From Isochrysis galbana (lineage: Eukaryota > Haptophyta > Isochrysidales > Isochrysidaceae), in the NCBI GenBank assembly GCA_018136815.1, contig CM030944.1, forward strand, positions 682,456 to 746,455: a stretch of 64,000 nucleotides of DNA, written 5' to 3'. Below, one piece after another: positions 31,540 to 42,452 of this stretch. The position numbers and the translations under genes are program-made. The notes under the pieces are model-generated. The model had not been told where the DNA came from. It ran no database searches and saw only the letters and a list, made by a program, of their open reading frames with translations. The stretch's first letter is position 1. Each line of letters opens with the position of its first letter.

Positions 31540-31964
31540 GCCAATCCTCTGATTCCTCGGAGTCTATCGTCCGGTCGTACCTCGATGTCGGCACGCCGGA
31601 CAACGACGCGCTACGCGCTACGCCAAGCACTCGCCGGTCGACGTATGGCAAGCACGTCCCACTGCTGGCAACAATAGCAAGGCAAGTTTTGTCGCAGCCA
31701 GCAGCTGCTTCAGCAGCTGAACGAAATTGGTCTGTCTACGGCCAAATTCACTCCGCCAATCGCTCTCGCATGAGCCATAAGACGGCAGATAAATTGGTGT
31801 ACTGTCACGAAGCCATGCATACGCAGCACCATGTGCAAGATGCATCTTGGTCTCCTGATGTAGTGAAGTGGGAGAGCGACGACGATAGTGATGGAGAAGA
31901 CGATTGGGCGGCAGATGAGTCTACTGCTCCAAGTGAGCATATCATTAAGCAACTGATGCGTTGA
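31540..31964 (+). pseudogene. hAT transposase C-terminal fragment
   Basis: One frame from the serine-rich SSDSSES through YGKHVPLLATIARQVLSQPA, ASAAERNWSVYGQIHS and SRMSHKTADKLVYCHEAMH to the acidic KWESDDDSDGEDDW and stop. The block from LLATIARQVLS to ERNWSVYG and the KLVYCHEA helix is the C-terminal dimerisation region of hAT transposases. The catalytic part upstream is not seen in any frame, so this is a remnant. Two hAT-type MITEs are in the window. Confidence 0.8.
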
Positions 31965-32145
31965 TGACAGATTATTGTGTCTCCATCTCTATGTTTGCTT
32001 GGAAACTATTTGTGGCGTTTGGTGGGTGTGAGTAAGGTAGGTGTAGGTGTAGGTGTAGGTGTGTGCTGTGTGCTGTGTGATGTGTGGTGCGTGCATGGAT
32101 GGTATTGGTATTGGTATTGTGGGTTTGAGCTCTGCCCGGGAGGAA

Positions 32146-32325
32146 GAAAGGTGGGGAAACTTCCCTTCTCTTTCGAGAGAAAGAGAGAGAGCGCTCCACA
32201 ACCCTAGATCCTAGGCGTACACGCGAAGTTTTTGACCGAGAACGAGAGAAAGCAGAGAATTATAACGATAAATACCGAATGACGAAGAGAAGCCTAACGA
32301 GTGTCGATTCGCGAATGCGACACTC
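32146..32325 (-). repeat. Dispersed repeat F, copy 2
   Basis: Reverse complement of 28128-28305. It lies about 600 bp outside the right 5S arm, whereas the other copy lies about 1.2 kb outside the left arm, so the pair also brackets the inverted repeat. Confidence 0.8.
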
Positions 32326-32924
32326 TTGTTTGTGTGTGTGGAGTGTGTGTGGAGAGTGAGAGTGGAGAGCGGAGTGTGGCTGCTCGCGGCGCTGCGCGCC
32401 GCGCGCTGCTTTCGGATGTGCTCGCGGCGCTGCGCGTCCCTCGCCCAAATACATCGAAACACGGCTGTTTTTGCCCCTGGTAGAAACACGCTGTTCCTGT
32501 GTTTCCCTTGTAGGGTCCTCCCGCCTTCCTCTGCTGAGGAGGTGGTCCAGCCCGCCATTCCATCACTCTCCGCCGTTCCCGCCGCGCCTACCGCCGATCG
32601 TTTCCCTTCCGTCTCCTCGCATATCGAGCCAGTGGTCATGCGTCATGCTCGATCCGTCAGGATCGTCAGGGGGGCGCGAGGCCCCCATTGACCCCTACTT
32701 AATATAAAAGTAGGTTACTAGTAAAACTAGAAACTAGTTGAATTGTAGCCTCTAGTCTTCTCATATGACACTCAGTATCAGGTCTAAAGCTAAAGCAACT
32801 AATACTGAGATATCATATATGTATATGACAGAACAACCAGGGACCGGGCTATCTCTATCTCAAGTCCAAGCCCAAGCCCAAGTCCATGTTTCATGTTTGC
32901 AGATTTTGGTCTCGAAATTTGCGG

Positions 32925-33330
32925 CGAGAACGAGGAGAGGACCGAGCGCATGTGGCGCGGCCTCATCGCATCTTCCCGCGCACAGGGGGGTGCGGCGACA
33001 TGCTATTGGCCGAATCGTAATTGCTTTTACACAGGAATTTTTTTCGCCGATGAGGTGATGTGAACAAATACGGAAATCGGGGCTTGGATGTCACATGCGG
33101 CCATTTCACCCTGGGTCACCGCTTCCCATCCGAACAGCGCAGTTAAGCAGGGTCGAGCCCAGGTAGTACTGCGGTGGGGGACCACGCGGGAAGGCTGGGT
33201 GCTGCATGTTTTGCATCTTTTTGTGGGGCTGATGTTTTGTGTGCCTCTGCCACTTGGTGGCTTGGTGGTAAGGTTTCTTCACACTCTCTTGCAGCACGCC
33301 CAGGTGGTGGTCTTGCAGGACTCCTTTTGC
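32925..33330. repeat. 406-bp inverted repeat, right arm, carrying 5S rRNA
   Basis: Counterpart of 29505-29910. The two arms are separated by about 3.0 kb filled with LINE and hAT remnants. Confidence 0.93.
33093..33210 (+). rRNA. 5S ribosomal RNA
   Basis: Same sequence as the minus-strand copy. ACATGCGGCC opens and GCTGCATGTTTT closes it, with the A-box/C-box internal promoter region AGTTAAGCAGGGTCGAGCC and GGTAGTACTGCGGTGGG. T4 follows. Flanks are conserved with the other copy, so it was duplicated as DNA. Confidence 0.93.
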
Positions 33331-34258
33331 TCCTCGTTCTTTCTGCGTCTGCATGTCTGCATACGCTTTTGGAAAGCTGGAGGACTTCTGAAGGTTGAAC
33401 TTTCGTCGCTTTTGCTTTTTTCTTTTTTAATTTTTTCCCCTTTGCACCTTCACCTTCTGGACCGAAGGTAGGAGGCGAGGGGGCACAAACCGCGCACCTT
33501 CTCAAACCATGCAGCCGTCGCAAACTCACCACTCTTTTATTAAGGAGAGGAAAGAACACGTGTCTTCCATTTAATTTTCTGGGAGCGTGCGCAAGTGCAA
33601 GTGCAGGTGACAAAAATAGTTCAAGAAAAACAGAAAACAGCAAACAGATGACACAGACGTTAGTGAGTGGCCGGGCTACCTGGAGTTGAGCTTTTCATTT
33701 AAGCTTTTGCGATTTTAGCGTCATTCGTCATTTTTTGATTACGTTTTGTTGTGGGGGCCCAAGGGTGGGGTCCGCGTCCTATCTATGTCCTATGTTGTGT
33801 ATTCTTGCCCATAAGATACGCGCCCACATTCGCAGTTGAACAGTTCCCCGTGTTGCTAGTGAGACGCACAAGACACACAGATCCGGATTCTCCATGGTCT
33901 CAAGCCCAGGTTACCAGGTTTGCAGATTTCAGATTTTGGTCTCGAAATTTGTTTGCGATTCGAATTTTGTTTTTGCTGTTACTATGATTTTGACTAAGTT
34001 CCACAAATTCTCACGATGGCGGAATCAGCCGGCGACTCCCAGGTATCAGTGTACATCCAGGCACATGGCACATGGGGACTATGAACAATGGGTCCTACTA
34101 CAAAACTCTTGACAGGGACACAATTTTACGAGTAATCTGTAATCTGCACTTCTCCTGCCCCCTCCCCCCCCTCCCACCAACTCCCCTCCCCGCCCCGCCC
34201 CGCCGTGCCGCCCCGCCGTGCCGCGCCGCCGCGCCGCGCCGCCGCGCCATCAGCGCCG
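33331..34258. other. Intergenic, no gene recognised
   Basis: AGATTTTGGTCTCGAAATTTG occurs at about 33929 and also at about 32901. 34150-34255 is a CCCCGCCGTGCCG-type repeat leading to the start codon of the next gene. Confidence 0.5.
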
Positions 34259-35558
34259 ATGTCCAAACTCAAGATCGAGATCCCGAGCTTCTCGGAGGAG
34301 GGAGGACACACACGCTACAAGCTGGTAACCCAGCGCGACGACATGTCCGAGGTCGTGGCGTACAGGCGCTTCTCCGAGTTTCAGAAGCTCCACTCTGCTT
34401 TGGCACTTGCCACGTGCGGCCGCACGCAGCCCCTTGCGCGGCTCCTACAGCTGCCTGCCCCTCGATCCTTCGTTTTACCTAGAGGCCACGTGGCACTTCT
34501 CTGTTGCCGCTCGCGACTCTCTGCCCACGTGTTGAGGCCCGCGCCCCTTCACGCTGCGGCTCCCTTGGCCTTCCTTGCTGGGATCTGAGCATCAAACACT
34601 GAAACAGCATTTTCCTCCAGCCCCTCCCCCCCCCCCCCCCCTGCGCGCCGCGCCGCGGTGCTCCGCCTACGAATTCGCCCGCTCGGCGCGCAGGTCCTTC
34701 CCACTGTCCAAGACGTTCGGGCAGCCGAGTGACTCAACAAAGCGGGAGAGGAGGCACAAACTGCAAGAGTACATCCGCAACACTGTGGCTGCCTTCCCAC
34801 CCGATGGGCTACCGCAACCACTTCTCAATTTCCTCGGGCTCAAGGCCAGTCCATCGCCTCGGCACCCCCAAGCAAATGGCCCTGCAGCTTCACTAGCCAG
34901 TGGTTTGGCATCTGCGTCTTCAGCCGCTCCCATTTACCGCGCAACGAGCACGGCGAGAGGTGGCACTGACTTTGTGACGATAGCGCCGCGAGTTGATACC
35001 GATGGATATGTGCTCAGTGGCCTTGGGATGGCCAAATTCGACCCGTCAATTCCACCAGAACCAAATGAGGCGCTTCGCGAGGCGATCAAGCTCGGAGACT
35101 CCCTGCTATGCACGCAGCTATTGGCGGCAAAGGTACGTGGATCTTTCAATGTTCCCCGCCTTTGGAGTGCACATGGCCATCGCGACGTGTCACATGTTGC
35201 ACTACGTTTCGCGTATTCCTCAGCGCAGCGCAGAGTGTCGATACGTTGTGCTGCCGATCGAGGAGGCCAGATGCCAACAGTTACTTGGAGCCTATACGTC
35301 CTGTAGGGGCTCAACGCCGACATGAAATTGAGGCCGCCTCCTCCCATCGTACCTTGGCAGGCGGATCCCAACCATGCAGATAGGCAAGGGAACCTCCCGC
35401 TACACCTCGCCTGCATTTTTACACGCTGCGACATAGCCCTCGCTCTTATTGATGCGGGAGCAGATCCCAAGCGACCCAACGGTGCTGGTGAGCTGCCCTC
35501 CAAGTTGGCGCCTGTCTCGCTTCGCATGAAAGTGCCGGAGCTGGCGCCGACGTCATGA
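34259..35558 (+). CDS. PX-domain protein with C-terminal ankyrin repeat
   Basis: Exons 34259-34413, 34694-35132 and 35361-35558 (GT-AG, phases 2 and 0) give 263 residues. Residues 1-75 are a PX domain: SKLKIEIPSF, HTRYKLVTQRD, then VVAYRRFSEFQKLHSAL, whose RRFSEF contains the phosphoinositide-binding arginine, followed across intron 1 by SFPLSKTFGQ and RERRHKLQEYIRN. A Ser/Ala-rich linker (110-130) leads to EALREAIKLGDSLLCTQLLAAKADPNHADRQGNLPLHLAC and ALALIDAGADPKRPNG, which are ankyrin repeats, the first split by intron 2. It probably binds PI3P-rich endosomal membranes and a partner protein. It is shorter than most PX-ankyrin proteins. Confidence 0.85.
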
Positions 35559-36004
35559 TATGTTCTTGGGTGAAAAGAAAGCGGTCTATGGGAATTCGCA
35601 GTCATGTTCTCCGCACACAGGGTGCGTGCTGAAGCTGAACAGGTTGGCTTAAGCGCCTCATTACTTGTCAGACTAGATGAAGTTTTGGCGCGAGATATGT
35701 CGTTGGGCCCATGTGAGTGTTGGGCTAGCTGTAGGCTGAGATCCTAAGGTCTTTTCCGCTTTTCTTTTGGTCTTTTGCCTATGGGATAGGGCTCCAACTG
35801 AGTTTACATTTAGTTCGCCTATTGTGGGCAGGGAAAGATCACGGGCGGCAGCTATCCTCGGCGCAGGGGGGAAACCGCATCCCTTTCTTTCTTGAAACTT
35901 TCTTCCCTCGTAGGTGAAGCTAAGTTTATACTTGGTTCTGCCCCAAACGAGCCTCAAGGTGTCGTTCCGTCAATCATGGGACATCAATCGAATGGAGCCA
36001 TCAA
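35559..36004. other. Intergenic with diverged family D ends
   Basis: AACTGAGTTTACATTTAGTTCG (35789-35810) and, 110 bp later, GCTAAGTTTATACTTGGTTC resemble the AACTAAGTTTATACTTAG start of family D elements. Between them are proline-type low-complexity remnants. No gene is recognised. Confidence 0.45.
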
Positions 36005-37333
36005 ATGTCCATAGTTATTTTTACAACAATATTCACATATGACCCATTCTCGATGTTTAACACCTACGGCGCGCGCTTTCAGGCTGGGCTAATTTTGGCA
36101 TTCAGTCCCTGGGTGCAATATCAAGAGGGTGCACCTCACGATATTGGGCGTGCCACTAGGAGCGCCGGAGGCGCTCAAACACTTCTGGGTGAAGCTAGCA
36201 GACAAAATCGACGAGAAAGTTACCAAACTAGCGCCGGCCACCGGACACATGACGATATTTGGGAGAGCCGTCATAGTAAACTTCATTATTTACGGAACAC
36301 CGAGATATTGGCTGCAGACTCTGGCCGCCCCTAAATGGTTCCACACGCGGATACAGAGGGCCGCGGATGCGGTCCTCTGGACGAGCCCATACACCCAAAA
36401 GCAGAGTAAATGGATCGCGCACTCACACTACGCCACACACCACGCAAAAAGCGCGACCAGGACATTGGGGCTTGGGGCTAGGGCTCCTACACTGGCCGAC
36501 TCATGTCAAAGCCCTTCAAACCAAATGGATCCTAAACTACTTAAACGCACGCAAAGCGATCTGGAAGCATGCGTTGGACGCATGGTTCTGTCGCACCGGG
36601 CTGGGGAGGGGCGCTGTCCTCTCCACGATACCAATAAAAACACTTACGGGAAGCCTCAGAGGCACCCCGGCACTCCCGACTCCCGACCTTCTGGAAAGAG
36701 GCCCTGGTAAACTTCCGAGACCTAAACATCCAACCCTCGGGGCTCACGCGCGAGGGCGCACTCTCGCAACCCATATGGCACAACCCACACCTCCCCCCCC
36801 CGCGATTCGCGCCGCATGGGCGCGAATGTGGGAGACCTTGAACACGACCGTGATCCACAACGTGTTCAAAGACGATGCCTTCACGACTCACGACGCCCTA
36901 TAGTAGGGAAGAGTGCTCGGCATATGTCGAACACCTCTCAGAGATCTTCGTACACGAGGGCCGCGCGATCCGTAAAACAGAGTTCCTAGACTCATGGGAC
37001 GCCGTGGTTGACCACGCGCGGCAAATACTAGGCAAGTCATCGGAGCGCCCACTACCCGACCCCGGTGAGAGGACCTGCCAGGAGGGCAAAGACTCCATCC
37101 AAGAGCCGGGGGAAACAAAACGTGAAGAGATTAGACGAGCCTCAGAAGACAATAAATACATCAAAAAACTTAATAACATATGGATTCACACAGACACCGA
37201 CTATCTCGGGGAGGTCTCCGACACCGGTGGCGTAGTGAACGCCGAGGAAACACAACGATACCACCCCCCGGCCCGATGGGAGAACCATAGATGCTCCGTT
37301 AGGTATCAGGTCGTCAGGTTTCGGCTCCCTTAG
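36005..37333 (+). pseudogene. LINE reverse-transcriptase C-terminal region, frameshifted
   Basis: Fragments in successive frames: RVHLTILGVPLGAPEALKHF and IFGRAVIVNFIIYGTPRYW (36125-36480), a shift, then LLHWPTHVKALQTKWILNYL and RKAIWKHALDAWFC (36460-36600), and after a stop a further domain (36875-37333). LGVPLG and the KALQTKWI-type motif are LINE features. At least two frame changes and a stop show decay. It ends next to a repeat also found inverted at 59089-59165. Confidence 0.7.
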
Positions 37334-37371
37334 CATGATATCAGGTCCTATTCTCAGCCTAATATCAGGTT
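37291..37371 (+). repeat. Dispersed repeat G, copy 1
   Basis: GTATCAGGTCGTCAGGT..TCGGC and ATCAGGTCCTA..CTAATATCAGGT match the reverse complement of 59089-59165. Confidence 0.65.
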
Positions 37372-37887
37372 GTTACGCGATATTATAATTTATAAGTATT
37401 GTAGTGATTATCAAAAGAATAGCTTACTTATACTTCTGCAGTTTGCTGATCATTGATTATTAATTATTAATTACCCCCAAACGCCAGACGCTAATCTAGC
37501 CTCTGTGTTGGGTCGCCATGGAGGGCCAACCCCGGCTTCGCCGACCGCGTCGTCCCGAGCAGTCGGTGGCGACGCGCAGCATGGCGGCCCTTCTCTCTCT
37601 TGCCATAGTCCGCACATTCGGCGCGGCGTGGTGGACGAGGGGGCGGTCGGAGGAGGGGGGGGACGGTCGCGGTGTGTAGCGGGGGCGAGCCAGGGTCGGT
37701 GTGCCAAAGTAACTCGGAGTGCTGTGGTGAATACACGTGTCGTAGTGGTACCTGCAGATCTGATGACTAATTGGCTAGATGCGTGACGAGGAGGCCGCTG
37801 GAATTTTCATCGAGGGGGGGCACGCACTAGTAACCATGCATCCCCTTGCTCGCAGGAGCGCCCTCATGGTGAGCTCGGCCCGGTGTC

Positions 37888-38275
37888 CTAGGACCGAGCT
37901 TTTTTGTATTTGATGTTGCTGGGCCTTGTCGGTTCAATCTTTACGGGAGCTGAACCCGAACCGATAAGCGGCCTTTTGTTTTCAATCTTTACTTGGGAAG
38001 CTGAACCCGAATCGACACCTTCTAACAATTCTTGGAGGTGGGGAATAAATTCCAAATTGACATAAGCTTTGATTGTACCCAGCAGAACGTCACGACTCAT
38101 ATCGAGGATTGTTTTCTCAGTGAATTTATTGCTCAAGAGAGTGTGTCTAATATAAACCAATGTGAATGGTTTATCAATCTCGCAAATGGAGTGTAAGGTG
38201 TCTTCAATTTTCGTATTGTGCTTGAAATTGAATACATTGAATAAGAACTTACATTCTTCAGTGTACCGCAGGGAC
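37888..38275 (-). pseudogene. AT-rich ORF fragment of foreign composition
   Basis: The minus-strand frame from about 38275 to stop 37888 reads EECKFLFNVFNFKHNTKIED, KPFTLVYIRHTLLSNKFTEK, LDMSRDVLLGTIKAYVNLEF and ends IKYKKARS. It has roughly 60% A+T and lysine/asparagine/isoleucine-rich codons, in contrast to the GC-rich DNA on both sides. No start codon precedes it; the frame opens abruptly from GC-rich sequence at 38276. The composition would fit DNA captured from an algal virus or another AT-rich genome; that is inference. Function unknown. Confidence 0.55.
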
Positions 38276-38756
38276 AGGGCGCAGGGGCAGGAGGGGTACC
38301 TGTGACGCGGCCGAGACTGGGGCCGCCCCCGCGCCTTCACCCTCCCTCGCCCTCCCACCCCTAGGACTGGGACTCCCTCGTGGTGGCCCCGCATCGCGTA
38401 TTTGGAAACGAGGGGTACCAAATGAAGGCAAACGACCTGAACGCGTGAACCCGCTGCCGGGTGGGTGGGCGCTCGGGCGAGTTGTGCGACTTTTGGGTGA
38501 CCCCCGATTGGCGCGGTCAAGGCGTTGGACTTTGTTACGGGAAGCGATGCGTGTGGCTCGTGAGCTAGGGATGCGGCGACTGTGGTTGTGGACGTTGCTC
38601 GAGTCGGGGCCCGTCTCGTTGTATGATCGCGTGGGACGACACGCAATATACACAGGCTCACGCTGATGCCGGATGTGATTGTCGAAGGCTTCCTGAGGGA
38701 GGTGGTGAACGCATTCCCCAATCTCAAGTTCCTCAAGCTTGAGGTGGATTTTTTTG

Positions 38757-38812
38757 TACCGACGCATTGCGTATTGGGAAACGAGGGGTACCAAATGAAG
38801 GCAAACGACCTA
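38757..38812 (-). repeat. 56-bp direct repeat, copy 1
   Basis: GTACCGACGCATTGCGTATT...GGGGTACCAAATGAAGGC. Copies at 38757, 39327 and 39795, with shorter versions at 38394-38441, 40405-40435 and 40484-40512 (CCAAATGAAGGCAA(A/G)C core). Confidence 0.9.
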
Positions 38813-38887
38813 GGAGAGAACCGGCGGCAGGAGAGAGAGAGCCCGAGCTAAACGCGCGCGCTTTTTGCGCGCGCTTTCCACCCCGCG

Positions 38888-38997
38888 TCAAAAAACAAGC
38901 GACCCCCACCCAAAAAAAAATGAAGCACCCTCAGAACAGTTCCCGTGTCCCGCGGGTTATCTCTTCGAACAGTCAAGTCAAACGACCTCTTTACCGA
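38888..38997. repeat. 110-bp direct repeat, copy 1
   Basis: AAAAAACAAGCGACCCCCAC through GGTTATCTCTTCGAACAGTC to CTCTTTACCGA. It is identical to 39670-39779 apart from the length of its A run. Confidence 0.93.
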
Positions 38998-39312
38998 GTC
39001 CTTGTGGTGGTATCGGGGGTCATCGCCCAATATTGTATTTCTTGTCTGAGTTGTTTGATTTCCTCGTTCGCTAAACGGATTTGTTCTCTATACAGCATTT
39101 TTTTGTGTTCTAATTTACCAACTTCCGTATTGGTTTCAATACTATTTTGAAATATATTAGAAGTCAATCTCACATTCTGTAATAGATTAATCGCGCGATC
39201 GCATGACTTTATACCCTCTTCGCTAGCTTTTATAACCACCTTATGATTCTCGATTTGTATCGAGAGATGTGCCACCAAGCCCGCCGCCATTTGTTTGTTG
39301 TATTCACGGCCA
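38998..39312 (-). pseudogene. AT-rich coding fragment inserted between repeat modules
   Basis: The minus-strand frame reads REYNKQMAAGLVAHLSIQIE, KVVIKASEEGIKSCDRAINL, TSNIFQNSIETNTEVGKLEH and REQIRLANEEIKQLRQEIQY: a coiled-coil-like, AT-rich segment. The same flanks occur joined without it at 39779/39780 (CTTTACCGA directly followed by CCACATTTTT), so copy 1 is a filled site and copy 2 an empty site. Origin and function unknown. Confidence 0.6.
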
Positions 39313-39382
39313 CATTTTTTTTTGTACCGACGCATTGCGTATTGGGAAACGAGGGGTACCAAATGAAGGCAAACGACCTAGG
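39313..39382 (-). repeat. 56-bp repeat with poly-T flank, copy 2
   Basis: CCACATTTTTTTTTGTACCG extends the repeat to about 68 bp, identical to 39780-39850. Confidence 0.92.
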
Positions 39383-39669
39383 TATCAAGGCTAGGGCTGA
39401 CCATTAACAGGCAAGTTTTTTGGAAACCCATTAGTAGTTTTTCAAGGTCAGCACATTAACAGGTTGAGTTTTTTTCTGGGTGTTAACAGGTTGTTTTAGG
39501 GGTGTTAATACCCTGTTAGTGGCCATTAACAGGTTAAACCCATTACAAGCTGTTACCCCAACGTTGGAATACATGTTCGGGGGGATTCCCTTCCCCCCTC
39601 CCCTCCCACCCCCCCCCGACGCCGGGAGCTGTCCCCCCCCCCCTCCCCTGCGGGACAGCTCCCACCCAA

Positions 39670-39850
39670 AAAAAAAACAAGCGACCCCCACCCAAAAAAA
39701 AATGAAGCACCCTCAGAACAGTTCCCGTGTCCCGCGGGTTATCTCTTCGAACAGTCAAGTCAAACGACCTCTTTACCGACCACATTTTTTTTTGTACCGA
39801 CGCATTGCGTATTGGGAAACGAGGGGTACCAAATGAAGGCAAACGACCTC
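39670..39850 (-). repeat. 110-bp repeat copy 2 fused to 56-bp repeat copy 3 (empty site)
   Basis: The two modules that flank the AT-rich fragment at 38998-39312 are contiguous here. Confidence 0.92.
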
Positions 39851-40047
39851 ACATTCTCCCGCCCCCTTCTCTCCAACTCCCGGCCGAAGCAGCGCGCGCG
39901 GCCTCCCCGGAACCAGCTTCTCCGATAAAGAGGGAACTGGGAAAGGGGGAGGGGGTTGTCAGGGGTTAAGGTTGGGTAGTAGGGAGGTACACTAGCACAC
40001 TGCCTCACGCCGCACGCGTAGCGGGGAATTTTAAGAAGTTTTTTTAT
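39851..40047 (+). mobile_element. LINE 3' UTR fragment, T-tailed
   Basis: CTCCCGCCCCCTTCTCTCCA...CGAAGCAGCGCGCGCGGCC...CTAGCACACTGCC...GTAGCGGGGAATTTTAAGAAG then T7. It is shared with 46205-46407 and, in reverse, with 59289-59490. No ORF remains. Confidence 0.8.
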
Positions 40048-41002
40048 TTTTTTTCGAAACCCCTTAAGTGAGAGTTGATGAATAAGACCGAAGTAAAATA
40101 GCGCCACGATATAATCCAACGGCCAACACCTGAGGGGGAATCAGGGTCACACAAGGGGCGGTTCCTTGCACCGGCGATACCTGAATGCGCGACTTAGCCT
40201 AAAAACGCGAGGAGCACGCAAGGAGGTAAGCCAGGTGAGTGGCAAGCAGGCGACAAAGGAGGCGACAAAGGAGGCGAGGGCAACAAGGGCGAATGGGCGA
40301 ATGTAGGACCTTGCGACGGTGACTCGTGGCTAGGGGCGAAGGGGTAGGAGGGGCAACATAGAAACGCAAACAACTTCTAAAACAAAAAGGTCGATCGCGG
40401 ATGCGACAGAGGGAGACCAAATTAAAGCAAGCCGCCTCGCATCTACTCCTAGGCAAGGCGCGGGAGGGGAAGAAACCGGAGGGAAGGGAGACCAAATGAA
40501 GGCAAGCCGCCTAAAACCGCAAGATTTGCGGTTTCGGCCTCTGAGTGGGGCGTGGTGGCGAGGGCCGCCTTTGGGGCTCGGGAGCGGTCACGGCACGCTC
40601 CATAGGTCAAACTATAACATTGTATCCCCCTGATATGCTCGGAAAAACGCTGCAGTTGTTAATACTACGCGCGGCCCTATGACTATGATGTGTATGATGG
40701 CGGGTGGTGGCCTCCGCGTGCTGCACAGCTTGGACGCGCTAGATGTCCAGCTGAAAATTCCGTCTTTGTCCACACAGGATAACTGCAGAATGCAGAGAAG
40801 ATGCGCAAGCTCGGAAGCGCGTTCGTCATGCTCTCAAATTTGAGACGAGAATCTGAAGCCCCTGTGTCATGTAGCCAACCCGGGCAAGAAGGATCATGGC
40901 AGAGCCCGAATTCCAATCAGCAATCAACTTGCATCACGACCAAGCAGTTGATGCCTCTACCGGGGAGCGAGGCATCCAGCGATGAGGCGTGCTTGAAAGG
41001 TA
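40048..41002. other. Intergenic with a retroelement 5' end
   Basis: Minus strand 40625-40520 begins TTATAGTTTGACCT followed by ATGGAGCGTGCC, the same leader and first codons (MERA.TAPEP) as the element at 52930. It then runs into the CCAAATGAAGGC-type module at 40484-40512. A plus-strand ORF at 40801-41121 overlaps the end of the next gene in antisense and is not called. Confidence 0.55.
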
Positions 41003-41656
41003 TCACCGACAGAAAGGATTGTTCCGCTTCTCGTCTCCAATGGTTGTGCTGTCACCGTGACCAGCAATCACAACAGTCTCGCTTGGCAGGGTCATCAGCT
41101 TCTGTTGAATTGACCCAATGATCTGGTTCGAGTCTGAGGTTCCCTGCAAGGAAGGGATGCCAGCCCACGACGTGCGTCCAATGGAGCCACGGAAGAGTGT
41201 GTCACCAGTGCAGCAGAGTCCAGCCTGCTCAAAGTAATAGGACGTCGAACCGGGCGTGTGGCCTGGATTATGGATTGCTCGGCAGGTCAGCCCAGAGAGC
41301 TGGAACGTGTCGCCGTCTGCAACAAACGCGTCAGGTTTTGGGAGTGCCTCCGGCGCAGGCACGCCAAAGTCTTCGCACTGCGCCGCCACCTTTTCGTACA
41401 ACCCAAGATCGTCCTGGTGCATGATGATTTTGGCGCCTGTCGCCTGCTTGAGCTCGCGGCCACCCAGCACATGGTCAAGGTGGCCGTGCGTCACGAGGAT
41501 CCGGCGGCAGGTGAGGCCGTGCGCGGCGAGACGCGCAAGAATCTCCTGTACGTTGCCCCCCGGGTCGATCACGCACGCCTCCTTCGTCTCGCTGTCTCCG
41601 AGGATCGTGCAGATACAGCCGAGCGGCGGGACGGCGAAGTGCTCGCGGATGAGCAT
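41003..41656 (-). CDS. Glyoxalase II-like metallo-beta-lactamase hydrolase
   Basis: 217 residues, single exon, ATG 41656. The binuclear metal site is complete: THGHLDH (H57, H59, D61, H62), NPGHTPGS (H133), CTGDTLFRGSIGRT (D152) and GHGDSTTIGDEKRNNPF (H200). The length and the closing TTIGDEKRNNPF block fit the short, single-domain glyoxalase II-like subfamily, which lacks the glutathione-binding C-terminal helices of classical glyoxalase II. It probably hydrolyses a thioester such as S-lactoylglutathione; the substrate is not shown by sequence. A strong start context (GCGCGATGC) and no leader peptide suggest a cytosolic enzyme. Confidence 0.92.
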   Translation of the reverse strand: MLIREHFAVPPLGCICTILGDSETKEACVIDPGGNVQEILARLAAHGLTCRRILVTHGHLDHVLGGRELKQATGAKIIMHQDDLGLYEKVAAQCEDFGVPAPEALPKPDAFVADGDTFQLSGLTCRAIHNPGHTPGSTSYYFEQAGLCCTGDTLFRGSIGRTSWAGIPSLQGTSDSNQIIGSIQQKLMTLPSETVVIAGHGDSTTIGDEKRNNPFCR

Positions 41657-41936
41657 CGCGCCAACCCGCGCCGGCCGCGAAAGAGACCATTGATCGGTCT
41701 CTTTTTTTGTAGGGTTTCATAGTAAACAGTAAAACCCCCGTGTTCACACCTCTCGCGTCTCTCTAGACTCTTCTCTTCGGACGTCGCTCTGTCGTTGGCG
41801 ATCGCGCTGGCCTCCGGCTGGCTCTCTGCCAGCGACCGATCCCTCTCCGCAGGAGAATAGGTCGCGCACGGCCGCACCGCTGACGCCGCACACGTGGCAG
41901 CTCCGCTCCTGGCTGCGACAGGCGACATGCGACGAC

Positions 41937-42407
41937 CCTACATGTGAAAAACAGAAAACCTGTTTTTCTGTGAAGACCAAAAACAGTGTTTTTCACCGTT
42001 TTTCTGAGCCTGGGCCCTAAGCCTGGGGCCAGCTGCGCCGGCGTGCCGGTGTGATGACGCGAGACGTGGACCGGGAGGCGCGCGTGGGGTTGGGGTTGAT
42101 CACCGAGCTCACATATTTGGTATTTGGGGCCGTGGGGAGGGGGGAGGGAAGGGGGCGGGTGGAGTGCCTGCGCGCGGGTGAGAGACGCTTGGCGCCTGGC
42201 GGCGCCACGCGAGTTCCCCCCCCCCCCCCCCCGCCCACTGCCAGCGCGCAAAATTTTATAATATCATTTTCTAACGTAAACACCATTTTCTAACGTAAAC
42301 ACCGGCGGCCTGTTTTTCGGGCTGTTTTCGGCTGTTTTTCTGTATATCCCAAAAACAGCTGTTTTTACTGTTTTTCTTGGGCTTGTCGACTGTTTTTCAC
42401 ATGTAGG
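41937..42407. mobile_element. hAT-like MITE with 8-bp target-site duplication
   Basis: TIRs CCTACATGTGAAAAACAG and the exact reverse complement, with GCGACGAC directly repeated at 41929-41936 and 42408-42415. 471 bp, no transposase. Subterminal regions are rich in CTGTTTTT/AAAAACAG motifs, as is common for transposase-binding repeats. A C run (42220-42233) lies inside. Confidence 0.9.
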
Positions 42408-42452
42408 GCGACGACATGCATGATGCATCATGCAAAATAAATAATTAAAAAA

